Source of the DNA: Scandinavium sp036271055
Lineage (GTDB): Bacteria > Pseudomonadota > Gammaproteobacteria > Enterobacterales > Enterobacteriaceae
Direction of reading: 5' to 3'
Length of the DNA stretch: 64,000 nucleotides
Assembly: GCF_036271055.1 (NCBI RefSeq)
Contig: NZ_DATBBJ010000019.1
Location: 5,071 to 69,070 of the forward strand
Position 1 is the stretch's first letter, and each line of letters starts with the position of its first letter. Of this stretch, positions 53,702 to 61,566 are shown piece by piece. Under the pieces are notes generated by a model that saw nothing but the letters and a program-made list of their open reading frames with translations, was not told the origin of the DNA and searched no databases. The position numbers and the translations under genes are program-made.

Positions 53702-54468
53702 TGATGAGCCTGCCGCGTATGCCCGGGTTCCGGCTTGATAACCGGCGGGCGCTGGTCACGGGTGGCTCCCGTGGGATCGGCTTTGCCGCTGCGATTGCGC
53801 TGGCGCAGGCGGGAGCTGAAGTGTGGATCGCCGCTCGCGATGTCCAGACATTGCAGGGAGCGACTGACCGCGCCGCTACGGAAGGCCTCATCCTGCATGC
53901 CGTCGCGCTGGACATCACCGACACCGCTCACGTGGCGGAAACACTTTCGACTCTGCCCGCATTCGACGTACTGGTGAACAGCGCCGGGCTTGCGCGTCAC
54001 CAGCCGTTTCTTGAGGTCAGCGAAGCCAATTTTGATGCGGTTATGGCGCTCAACCTGCGGGCCACCTTTTTCCTCAGCCAGCAGGTCGCGAGACGAATGC
54101 ACAGCGAGGGAATTGCCGGGTCGATTATCCATATTTCCTCGCAGATGGGGCATGTGGGCGGGCCGAATCGCAGCGTCTATTGCGCTTCTAAATTCGCGAT
54201 TGAAGGCTTGTGTAAAACCATGGCGCTGGAACTGGGTGGTGCTGGCATTCGGGTTAATACGCTTTGTCCGACGTTTATCGATACCGAACTGTCACATGCG
54301 AACCTGCAAGATCCGCAATTCAGGGACTATGTGCTGGAGAATATCAAGCTCAAGCGTTTAGGCACGCTGGAAGACATCATGGGTCCGGTGGTGTTCCTCG
54401 CTTCGCCTGCTTCGGCGCTGATCACCGGCACCTCTTTATTGGTAGACGGCGGGTGGACGGCATCATGA
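53701..54468 (+). CDS. Short-chain dehydrogenase/reductase of the island pathway
   Basis: 255 residues, classical SDR. TGGSRGIGFAAAIALAQAG is the nucleotide motif, VLVNSAGLARH the structural Asn-x-Ala-Gly variant, and Ser (IHISSQMGHVG) plus YCASK form the catalytic Ser-Tyr-Lys set. It overlaps the dehydrogenase upstream by 1 base and the hydrolase downstream by 4. It probably interconverts an alcohol and a ketone. Confidence 0.93.
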   Translation: MMSLPRMPGFRLDNRRALVTGGSRGIGFAAAIALAQAGAEVWIAARDVQTLQGATDRAATEGLILHAVALDITDTAHVAETLSTLPAFDVLVNSAGLARHQPFLEVSEANFDAVMALNLRATFFLSQQVARRMHSEGIAGSIIHISSQMGHVGGPNRSVYCASKFAIEGLCKTMALELGGAGIRVNTLCPTFIDTELSHANLQDPQFRDYVLENIKLKRLGTLEDIMGPVVFLASPASALITGTSLLVDGGWTAS

Positions 54469-55193
54469 ATGAGAGAGCTATCCACAATCACTCGCTGCCA
54501 CTGGTACTACTGGGCGGAACGCTGTGCAACGGGCGTTTATGGCTACCGATGCTGGAAACGCTGAATGCCAGCCATGTTATCAGCATCACGCTGGAAGGTG
54601 CCGATTCAACAGAATCCTTTGCACAACAGTTGCTCAGCACCTTGCCGCCGCGCTTTTGCGTAGTGGGCTTTTCGCTTGGCGCAATGGTGGCGTTACAGAT
54701 GCTAGCCGATGCGCCACAGCGTATTGCCGGGATGGCGCTGCTGTCGGTGAATCCTCTGGCAGATGATCCGAACAATGCCCCATCGCGGCGGGAGGCAGTC
54801 AAGGAAGCCCGTCGACAAGGGTTGGGAACATGGCTGACCGCCACGATGTGGCCTCGTTATGTGGCACCGGCACATCTTGAACGGGAAGTGCTGCATCGCA
54901 CGCTGGTGCAGATGGCAGAAGAGTCCGGCGTGGAGACTTTCGCCAAACAGACCGAGGTCGCCATCTCTCGCCAGGACAAGCGCGCTGCGCTGGCCACGTT
55001 CACCGCCCCGACGCTGATCATCAACGGGGCACACGACCCCATTTGTACTCCTCATCACCACCAGTTAGCCGCAGAAGCGGCGGCCTGTGCGCAACAGATT
55101 ACGTTCAGCGACTGTGGGCATTTTCTGCCTCTGGAAGCACCTGAACGGCTGGCGTCCAGCTTGCGGAACTGGTTAAAGGAAATTATCACATGA
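54465..55193 (+). CDS. Alpha/beta-hydrolase of the island pathway
   Basis: 242 residues from the ATG that overlaps the SDR stop (ATGA). It has the alpha/beta-hydrolase set: nucleophile Ser in VGFSLGAMVAL, Asp in INGAHDPICT and His in CGHFLPLEAPE. It resembles the enol-lactone hydrolase and esterase group. A lactone or ester is the likely substrate, but this is inference. Its stop overlaps the aldolase start by 4 bases. Confidence 0.9.
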   Translation: MNERAIHNHSLPLVLLGGTLCNGRLWLPMLETLNASHVISITLEGADSTESFAQQLLSTLPPRFCVVGFSLGAMVALQMLADAPQRIAGMALLSVNPLADDPNNAPSRREAVKEARRQGLGTWLTATMWPRYVAPAHLEREVLHRTLVQMAEESGVETFAKQTEVAISRQDKRAALATFTAPTLIINGAHDPICTPHHHQLAAEAAACAQQITFSDCGHFLPLEAPERLASSLRNWLKEIIT

Positions 55194-55981
55194 GAAACAA
55201 CGCACTTAAGGCGGCCTTCCGCCAGCAAACCCCTATCGTTAACGGCTGGCTGGCGATCCCCTCCAGCTACAGCGCAGAAATTACCGGTCATCAGGGTTAC
55301 GACTGCGTCACCGTGGATATGCAGCACGGGATGATTGATTTCGCCAGCGCAGTGACGATGTTACAGGCGCTTTCAGCCACCCCGGCGACACCGCTGGCAC
55401 GCGTTGGCGGCAATGATCCCACGCAAATCATGCGTCTGCTTGATGCCGGAGCCTGGGGCATTATCTGCCCCATGATTTCAACCGCGCAGGAAGCGCAACA
55501 GTTTGTCTCTGCCTGCCGCTATCCCCCGCAGGGCAATCGCTCCTACGGCCCCGCCCGGGCGCTGCTATATGGCGGCAAAGATTACCCGAGCTACGCCAAT
55601 GACGAAATCCTGACTCTGGCGATGATCGAAACGCGTGAAGGGTTAAAAAACCTGAACGCCATTCTTGCCACAGATGGACTGGACGGCGTATTTATCGGGC
55701 CAAACGATCTCTCGTTGACCTTAACGGGCAGCGCCAGCGCTGAATCTCAACATCCCGAAATGCTGGCCGCCGTGGAACAAGTGCTGGCGGCGTGTCGCGA
55801 ACACCACAAAATCGCCGGGATTTTTTGTACTTCGGGCCAGGCGGCTGCCGCTCGTCTGACGCAGGGTTTCCATTTTGTCACCCCGGCAAACGACGTTATG
55901 CAGTTGGGTCGCGCGGGGCGTGAAGCCGTCGCACTTAGTCGCGGTGAAATTCCCGCCGCCACCGGTTCATCAGGTTATTAA
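55190..55981 (+). CDS. HpcH/HpaI-family aldolase
   Basis: 263 residues. Family residues are visible: VDMQHGMIDF (His), LARVGGND (Arg), MIETREGL (metal Glu) and IGPNDLSLTL (metal Asp). These class-II enzymes split 4-hydroxy-2-oxo acids into pyruvate and an aldehyde. It follows the hydrolase by a 4-base overlap, so it is likely the carbon-cleaving step of the pathway. Confidence 0.93.
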   Translation: MRNNALKAAFRQQTPIVNGWLAIPSSYSAEITGHQGYDCVTVDMQHGMIDFASAVTMLQALSATPATPLARVGGNDPTQIMRLLDAGAWGIICPMISTAQEAQQFVSACRYPPQGNRSYGPARALLYGGKDYPSYANDEILTLAMIETREGLKNLNAILATDGLDGVFIGPNDLSLTLTGSASAESQHPEMLAAVEQVLAACREHHKIAGIFCTSGQAAAARLTQGFHFVTPANDVMQLGRAGREAVALSRGEIPAATGSSGY

Positions 55982-55992
55982 GGAGAACACTC

Positions 55993-57162
55993 ATGCAATC
56001 CATTCGCTTAACACAAGAAGAAGCTCAGCGCCGTTTGGTTCGCCCGCAGGACAGAGTTTCCTGCAACCTGGCTTTCATTGACTGTAAATTGCCCGGCTCG
56101 CACCTGAAACAGAACTATTCCTTTATTGGCCCCGGCGTGACGCAGTCCAGCGAACAAGTGGTCAATATTCCCGAAAAGCATGGCTTTAATATTGGCGCGG
56201 CGGCGATGCCTAAAGGCGTGACCAACAATTTGCACCTGCATTTCACCGCCGAAGTTTTTCTGATTCAGGAAGGCAGCTGGCGTTTTCGCTGGGGCGCCAA
56301 CGGAGAACACGAAACGGAATTCAGCGCGCCGGCAATTTTGTCGATACCGACCTGGATATTTCGCGGATTCACCAACGTTAGCCCACAAGAAACCAACGGC
56401 ATGGTGTTTACCGTGCTGGGCGGAGACAACACTGGCGGCATCATCTGGCATCCGTCAATTCTCCGTGCCGCGCAGGAATATGGCCTTTATTTAAGTCGCG
56501 ACAACATGATGGTCGATACCAGCAACGGCACGCCGCCCCCTGCTGCTGCTGATTTAATGCCTGCGCTCAGTAGCGAAGTGCTTGCCAGCCTGCGCGATTA
56601 CTCCGTCGAGGAAATGGCACAACGCGGCGTGACTGCGGAACAACGCCAATGGTCTTCTGATGCGCTGCTGGATAATATTCTGCCAGGGCACGGCGCGGAA
56701 CTCGCCCCGGTGATTGGCTATGGTATTTCTCAGGACAGAAACAGCGCGCCGCCGATTGTGAATCCGCACGGTTTCTCGGTCGAGTGGTTACGTATTAAAG
56801 AGAATCATCAGGTCGGACGACATAGCTGCCCGGATGTGCAGGTGCTAATGGTGTTCAGCGGCACGCTGGAAGTGACCTTTAACCGCGAAGGGGAAGAGGT
56901 CACGCTGGTCGCAGAAGAAGGCGCCATCCTTTCCGTTCCGGGCGGATGCTGGCGACAGTACCGTGCGCTGGAGGGAGAAATGACCGCCACGCTCACCACC
57001 CAAGGCGACCAACGTAAACGCCTGTACTGGGACCTGGCGATTATCGATCAGGCCGAACAGCATGACCGCTGTCAGGATCCGGATGGCTATGTCGCCATTG
57101 CCAGCCTGCTCCCCGCCACGGCTCGACGCGCCGCAGCAAAGCTGCTTTATCGCGAAGCATAA
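55993..57162 (+). CDS. Double-cupin protein
   Basis: 389 residues with two cupin domains. The first has NLHLHFTAEVFLIQEG (His-x-His...Glu) but an Arg in place of the His of the second cupin motif (IPTWIFRGFTNV). The second has GRHSCPDVQVLMVFSG and IPGGCW-like VPGGCWRQY without a full metal set. AAGGAG lies before the ATG, 11 bases after the aldolase stop. It could be an isomerase, dioxygenase-like enzyme or sensor. No terminator is evident after it. Confidence 0.82.
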   Translation: MQSIRLTQEEAQRRLVRPQDRVSCNLAFIDCKLPGSHLKQNYSFIGPGVTQSSEQVVNIPEKHGFNIGAAAMPKGVTNNLHLHFTAEVFLIQEGSWRFRWGANGEHETEFSAPAILSIPTWIFRGFTNVSPQETNGMVFTVLGGDNTGGIIWHPSILRAAQEYGLYLSRDNMMVDTSNGTPPPAAADLMPALSSEVLASLRDYSVEEMAQRGVTAEQRQWSSDALLDNILPGHGAELAPVIGYGISQDRNSAPPIVNPHGFSVEWLRIKENHQVGRHSCPDVQVLMVFSGTLEVTFNREGEEVTLVAEEGAILSVPGGCWRQYRALEGEMTATLTTQGDQRKRLYWDLAIIDQAEQHDRCQDPDGYVAIASLLPATARRAAAKLLYREA

Positions 57163-57338
57163 AGCATCGCGATTGGCTGCTTCCTCAAGGACGAGGGCTT
57201 AAATCGTGTTTCGAGCCACTCAAGTGCTCATTGCTTGAGCAAACGTAGCGAAAACGGGAAATTAACCTTGACCGTTTTCATGCAAATCCCTATAGTAGCG
57301 CCCCGTTGCCCCCGAGAGGTAAGGCAGCGATACAATAT
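57163..57338 (+). promoter_or_regulatory. Promoter of the second tRNA-Ser gene
   Basis: TTGACC (57268-57273), a 17-base spacer and TATAGT (57291-57296), followed by AGCGCCCCG. It differs from the promoter of the left copy, apart from the discriminator. Confidence 0.85.
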
Positions 57339-57426
57339 GGTGAGGTGTCCGAGTGGCTGAAGGAGCACGCCTGGAAAGTGTGTATACGGCAACGTATCGA
57401 GGGTTCGAACCCCTCTCTCACCGCCA
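57339..57426 (+). tRNA. tRNA-Ser (anticodon GGA), right copy
   Basis: 88 bases, identical to the gene at 45284, including the CCA end. The anticodon is at 57373-57375. Its own promoter and terminator indicate that it is functional. Confidence 0.97.
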
Positions 57427-57439
57427 TATTTTAAGAAGA

Positions 57440-57467
57440 GCTCGTACTGACGTACGGGCTTTTTTTT
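57440..57467 (+). terminator. Terminator of the right tRNA-Ser
   Basis: GCTCGTAC-TGAC-GTACGGGC stem-loop followed by eight T. Confidence 0.93.
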
Positions 57468-57484
57468 CGCCTGTTGCACGCCCT

Positions 57485-57606
57485 GAGAGGGGTGAGAAGC
57501 CTCGACCGAGGTTCGACAACGGGCTATAGCCCGTTGGACAGACTGGACGCTTGCGGACAGGCTGCCCGAAGGGCGAGCGCAGCGAGTCAACCCCTCTCTC
57601 ACCGCC
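57485..57606 (+). ncRNA. RtT-like structured repeat after tRNA-Ser (right)
   Basis: Same layout as the left unit, with compensating or loop changes (AACGGGCTATAGCCCGTT hairpin; CAACCCCTCTC closing arm). It ends with the tRNA 3' tail and is followed by a further hairpin terminator. Confidence 0.6.
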
Positions 57607-57619
57607 ATATTTTAAGAAG

Positions 57620-57648
57620 AGCTCGTACTTATGTACGGGCTTTTTTTT
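57620..57648 (+). terminator. Second terminator after the RtT-like unit
   Basis: GCTCGTAC-TTAT-GTACGGGC stem-loop followed by eight T; a third version of the tRNA terminator. Confidence 0.92.
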
Positions 57649-57661
57649 CGCCTGGCGAACC

Positions 57662-57692
57662 GTAGGCCTGATAAGCGAAGCGCCATCAGGCA
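57662..57692. repeat. REP-type palindromic repeat
   Basis: GTAGGCCTGATAAGCGAAGC followed by GCCATCAGGCA matches the enterobacterial REP pattern. It lies between the tRNA unit and the phoH terminator. Confidence 0.8.
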
Positions 57693-57713
57693 ATATACCC
57701 GCGCCAGAAACAG

Positions 57714-57738
57714 CAAAGCCCGCTTTCGCGGGCTTAAT
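57714..57738 (-). terminator. Hairpin downstream of phoH
   Basis: AAGCCCGC-TTTC-GCGGGCTT stem-loop. The leftward T run is interrupted (TTTGCTGTTT). Confidence 0.75.
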
Positions 57739-57755
57739 CATCTACAGAACCAAAC

Positions 57756-58823
57756 TCAATTGTAGGCGTGTAATGTACGCTGGCAGAGCGCGGATCGCAC
57801 GCAGTCCTCTTTGCCAAAGCGAATGATACTGACCATATCATCCTCTTCAAAACGTGCCAGCGCATCGCTAAGGCCAGACTGAACACCCCGTGGTAAATCA
57901 CACTGGGTGATGTCGCCGTTAACAATAACCGTCACGTTTTCCCCGAGGCGCGTCAGGAACATTTTCATTTGCGCTGCGGTCACGTTCTGGGCCTCGTCCA
58001 GAATAACAACCGCATTTTCAAAAGTACGTCCGCGCATATAGGCGAACGGCGCGATCTCCACCTTGCCAATCTCCGGGCGCAGGCAGTATTGCATAAAGGA
58101 CGCTCCGAGCCTTCTGACCAGTACGTCATACACCGGGCGGAAATAAGGAGCGAACTTCTCGGATATATCTCCGGGTAAGAAGCCAAGATCTTCATCGGCC
58201 TGCAGAACCGGACGGGTAACGATTATTCTGTCCACATCCTTATGGATCAGAGCCTCTGCCGCTTTAGCCGCGCTGATCCAGGTTTTTCCGCACCCTGCCT
58301 CGCCTGTGGCGAAGATCAGCTGTTTACTCTCAATTGCATTCAGGTAGTGCGCCTGAGCTTCATTGCGCGCTTCAATTGGTGACTGATCGCGGCTGTCACG
58401 CGCCGCCATGCCAATTGCTTCTACGCCACTCATCTGCACAAGCGAGGTGACCGATTCTTCTTCACGTTGTTTATGGCTGCGTGAATCCCGTCTCAGCACA
58501 CGTTTTGCTTCGCGACGAGCTTTGATCACTGCTTTTTGTCTTCCCATGGATAGCACCTTGAGTTGTTGGTCAACATTACACGTGCCCGTTTTGGCACGAT
58601 TATGCGCACTAACGTCTGAGGTTTGGCTTCCTTGTAAGCCATTGCTTGCCGGTTGATTAGACGTGATGACGCGACTACGCGCACCGCGCATCACATCGGT
58701 GGACTCTGTAGCTGCTGGAGAAGAGGTGTTTTTTGCGGTGAAGAAATCGCTGCCGGAGGTGAGGCCTCCGCGCTGGGCACTGCGGTTATGGTTACGTTTA
58801 TGTCCAGTACAGGACCCTACCAT
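57756..58823 (-). CDS. phoH: PhoH family ATP-binding protein
   Basis: 355 residues (E. coli 354). The ATPase domain has Walker A (ATGEAGCGKTWISAA) and Walker B (VVILDEAQNVTAAQM). Two starts are credible: 58823 with AGGAG 9 bases before it, and MGRQKAVIKARREAKR at 58547 (263 residues) with AAGGTG. The N-terminal ~92 residues are polar and low-complexity. In E. coli it is induced by phosphate starvation. Function uncertain; RNA-related ATPase is a common proposal. Confidence 0.93.
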   Translation of the reverse strand: MVGSCTGHKRNHNRSAQRGGLTSGSDFFTAKNTSSPAATESTDVMRGARSRVITSNQPASNGLQGSQTSDVSAHNRAKTGTCNVDQQLKVLSMGRQKAVIKARREAKRVLRRDSRSHKQREEESVTSLVQMSGVEAIGMAARDSRDQSPIEARNEAQAHYLNAIESKQLIFATGEAGCGKTWISAAKAAEALIHKDVDRIIVTRPVLQADEDLGFLPGDISEKFAPYFRPVYDVLVRRLGASFMQYCLRPEIGKVEIAPFAYMRGRTFENAVVILDEAQNVTAAQMKMFLTRLGENVTVIVNGDITQCDLPRGVQSGLSDALARFEEDDMVSIIRFGKEDCVRSALCQRTLHAYN

Positions 58824-59064
58824 TCGCGATCTCCTAAGTGAGAACCATCACTGCCGGGAACTACCGCTCATGCATTAAGTACATCAGGAATTATCATAAA
58901 TGCAACATATTTTTTACTTACGAGTAACCAGCCAATGTCTTTACCGCCATAGCCAGTCTCTGACAGAAATATTACAGAATTATATCAATGACCTGCCGAT
59001 TGCGAAAAAAAGGATGTGCCTGAAAGGAAAAGTGTGACCAGATGAAACAATAAGGCAGGTAACT

Positions 59065-59085
59065 ATTCTGCCCTTGCGGGCAGAA
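59065..59085 (-). terminator. Hairpin downstream of efeB
   Basis: TTCTGCCC-TTGC-GGGCAGAA stem-loop, 8 bp. There is no leftward T run, so it may mainly stabilise the mRNA end. Confidence 0.55.
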
Positions 59086-59092
59086 CAGAAAA

Positions 59093-60376
59093 TCAGGCTT
59101 CAAGTAGCGATTGGGCGAGGTAGCCTGAACGCTCTTTTACACCGGGCAAAACGAAGAAATACCCGCCGCCGATGGGCTTGATGTACTCTTCCAGAGCCTC
59201 GCCGTTGAGCCGCTTCTGCACCGTCAGGAACCCTTTTTCCAGGTCGTGCTGATAGCAGACAAACAACAGCCCCATCTCGAGCTGACCGGAGTTAGTCACG
59301 CCGAGCGAATAGCTGTAGCCCCGGCGCATCATCAGGCTTGATTCCGTTTCCGGGGTGCGCGGGTTCGCCAGACGAATATGGCTGTCGAGCGCAATCACGT
59401 CGCCTTCGGGATCTTTCGCGTAATCCGGCACGTCGTGTTCGTGCTGCATACCCAACGGTGCACCGGAATGCTTATCGCGCCCAAAAATGGTCTGCTGCTC
59501 TTTCAGCGGCGTGCGATCCCAGAACTCCACATGGAACGCAATGATCCGTACGGCCTGATAGGAACCGCCGACCGCCCATTTCGGCTCGCCCTGTCCGTCT
59601 GTCACCCACACGATGTTATCCATTAACTTCGCGTCGCTGCTATCCGGGTTGGCCGTGCCGTCTTTGAAGCCCAGCAGATTCACTGGCGTCTCTTTGCCTT
59701 TGCTGCGCGCGGCGTGGTCAGAGATAAACCCTTCCCGCTTCCAGCGCACACTCAGCAGATCCGGCGAATGCTTGATCAGATCACGCAATGCATGAATCAC
59801 CGTGTCCTGCGTATTGGCGCAGATTTGCAGCAACAGATCGCCATGGCACAGGGCCGCATCCAGTGAATCGTTGGGAAAACGCGTCATCCGTTGCAGTTTT
59901 TTTGGCGCATGGGGTGCCAGGCCAAAACGCTCATCAAACAGCGACTGTCCGACGGAAACGGTGATGGTCAGGTTATCCGGCGCGATGTACGGCCCGAGAA
60001 TACCGGAATCCATCGGCGGCAGCCGTGGGTTTGGCGTATCCGGTGCGGGACCACCGGTCGTGAGAAACGTAATGCGATCGGTCAGGAGCGTAAACAGACG
60101 CTCGAGATCGGCCTTGTCACTCGCCAGCACGTCAAACGCCACCAGCATCATTGAGGCTTGCTGAGGTGTCAGCACACCCGCCTGATGTGGCCCGTGAAAC
60201 GGTTGGGTTTCCATCCGCGCATCCGGGGATAACGTCCCCGGTGCACTTTGCGGTTTAGCGGCGTGAGCGACCGGGCAGCCCCCGGTCAGCGCCAGCGCGC
60301 CTCCCAGCGCGCCGATATTTTTCAGTAAGCGACGACGGGACGGTTCGGTCACGTCGTGCGGTTTATTCTCTGCCAT
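59093..60376 (-). CDS. efeB: Dye-decolorising heme peroxidase EfeB
   Basis: 427 residues (E. coli 423). A twin-arginine signal (PSRRRLLKNIGALGGALALTG) exports it folded to the periplasm. The DyP motif GFKDGTANPDS holds the distal Asp; MQHEHDVPDYAKD lies near the heme site. It works with EfeO and EfeU in ferrous iron uptake and may release iron from heme. It lies 5 bases after efeO. Confidence 0.97.
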   Translation of the reverse strand: MAENKPHDVTEPSRRRLLKNIGALGGALALTGGCPVAHAAKPQSAPGTLSPDARMETQPFHGPHQAGVLTPQQASMMLVAFDVLASDKADLERLFTLLTDRITFLTTGGPAPDTPNPRLPPMDSGILGPYIAPDNLTITVSVGQSLFDERFGLAPHAPKKLQRMTRFPNDSLDAALCHGDLLLQICANTQDTVIHALRDLIKHSPDLLSVRWKREGFISDHAARSKGKETPVNLLGFKDGTANPDSSDAKLMDNIVWVTDGQGEPKWAVGGSYQAVRIIAFHVEFWDRTPLKEQQTIFGRDKHSGAPLGMQHEHDVPDYAKDPEGDVIALDSHIRLANPRTPETESSLMMRRGYSYSLGVTNSGQLEMGLLFVCYQHDLEKGFLTVQKRLNGEALEEYIKPIGGGYFFVLPGVKERSGYLAQSLLEA

Positions 60377-60381
60377 AACGC

Positions 60382-61509
60382 TTAGTCCAGTCCGAGGATC
60401 CCACGCAGTTGCGCCAGGTCTTCTGCCAGCGTCGTGACTGGCCCTTTCAGCGCATTGCGGTCAGCGTCAGTCAACTTGTCGTAAGTCTCATAGCCGTCTT
60501 TGGTTTTGTATTTGGCGAGAATGGTGTCCACTTTCTTGAAGTTGGCATCCACTTTCGCCAGCAGTGCGCTATCCGCTTTCTGCAACTGAGGACGCAGCAG
60601 GTTAACTATTTTCTGCGCACCCTCGACGTTAGCCTGGAAATCCCACAGGTCGGTGTGGCTGTAACGATCTTCTTCACCGCTGATTTTGCTCGCCGCAACT
60701 TCTTCAATCAGACCGGCTGCGCCACCCACCACTTTTGATGGCGGGAACGCCAGTTCGCTGATGCGTTTTTGCAATTCCAGCACGTCGCTGTTGAGCTTCG
60801 CGGCATAGCTTTCCATGCCTTTGGTGGAGTTATCGGCAAACAGCGCTTTTTCCAGACGGTGGAAGCCGGTGAACTTGGGATCTTCGGCTTTCTTCTCGTA
60901 ATCGTCTTCACGGGCATCAATGCTGCCGTCGAGATCAGAGAATAGCTCGGCAATCGGTTCGATACGCTCATAATGCTGGCGTGTTGGGGCGTACAGCGCT
61001 TTGGCTTTTTCAACATCGCCCGCTTTTACGGCGTCGGTAAACGCTTTGGTGCCTTTTACCAACTCTGCGGTTTCCGCCATCACATAGGTTCTGTAGTCGG
61101 CAATCGCATCACCGAGACTCAACACCGCGTCGGCTTTCGCCGCATCGGCGGTCGCTTCGCCTTTAACGATCAACGTGCCTTTCGGATTGGTCAACAGACC
61201 GCAAGTCATTTGATATTGACCCGGTTGCAGATTGGCGGTCATTTTCTGGGTAAAGCCCGGCGCGATATTCTCACGCTCTTCCACCACCATCACCCCTTTG
61301 AGGATTTCCCACTCCAGCGCTTTCTGGCTGTGGTTCTGGATGATGAACTGTGTTTTGCCCGAGCTGACGGTGATGTTCATCGGCTCGCACTGTTTATCAG
61401 TGACCGTGACTTTGACCTGTGGAACATCGGCAGCCTGCGCAGCAAACGCAGAGGAAAACAGCGCAGCGATGCCCAGCTGCAGCGCACTACGGCGGAAATT
61501 AATCGTCAT
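60382..61509 (-). CDS. efeO: Periplasmic iron-uptake protein EfeO
   Basis: 375 residues (E. coli 375). A signal peptide ends at SSAFAAQA. The N-terminal cupredoxin-like part has TDKQCEPMNITVSSGKTQFI. The C-terminal imelysin/M75-type domain has FTGFHRLEKALF, whose H-x-x-E may bind metal. It delivers iron to EfeU. Confidence 0.97.
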   Translation of the reverse strand: MTINFRRSALQLGIAALFSSAFAAQAADVPQVKVTVTDKQCEPMNITVSSGKTQFIIQNHSQKALEWEILKGVMVVEERENIAPGFTQKMTANLQPGQYQMTCGLLTNPKGTLIVKGEATADAAKADAVLSLGDAIADYRTYVMAETAELVKGTKAFTDAVKAGDVEKAKALYAPTRQHYERIEPIAELFSDLDGSIDAREDDYEKKAEDPKFTGFHRLEKALFADNSTKGMESYAAKLNSDVLELQKRISELAFPPSKVVGGAAGLIEEVAASKISGEEDRYSHTDLWDFQANVEGAQKIVNLLRPQLQKADSALLAKVDANFKKVDTILAKYKTKDGYETYDKLTDADRNALKGPVTTLAEDLAQLRGILGLD

Positions 61510-61566
61510 GACTATCCCTTTAAATAAGTATGTTGTAACTAAACACCCATCATTGCTGTCGCTGAT

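Larger units (their letters stand above)
57332..57627 (+). repeat. Right copy of the ~290-base tRNA-Ser direct repeat
   Basis: Matches 45277-45571: tRNA, terminator, RtT-like unit and tRNA tail. This copy is followed by a second full terminator hairpin (57620-57648), which is cut off in the left copy, so this one looks ancestral on its downstream side. Confidence 0.92.

Noticed and set aside
45963..57162. Assignment of the island to the known dihydroxypropane sulfonate pathway
   Set aside because: The HisD copies resemble HpsN, but no sulfolactate lyase, sulfonate transporter or other hps gene is present, and the aldolase, hydrolase and NTF2 proteins have no place in that route.
45372..57338. 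Island as a prophage or integrative element
   Set aside because: No integrase, excisionase, phage or conjugation genes are present. All genes fit metabolism, transport or regulation, apart from one small unknown.
45277..57648. A CRISPR array or retron suggested by repeated short segments
   Set aside because: There are only two long copies with tRNA genes inside, no regular short spacers, and no cas or reverse transcriptase gene.
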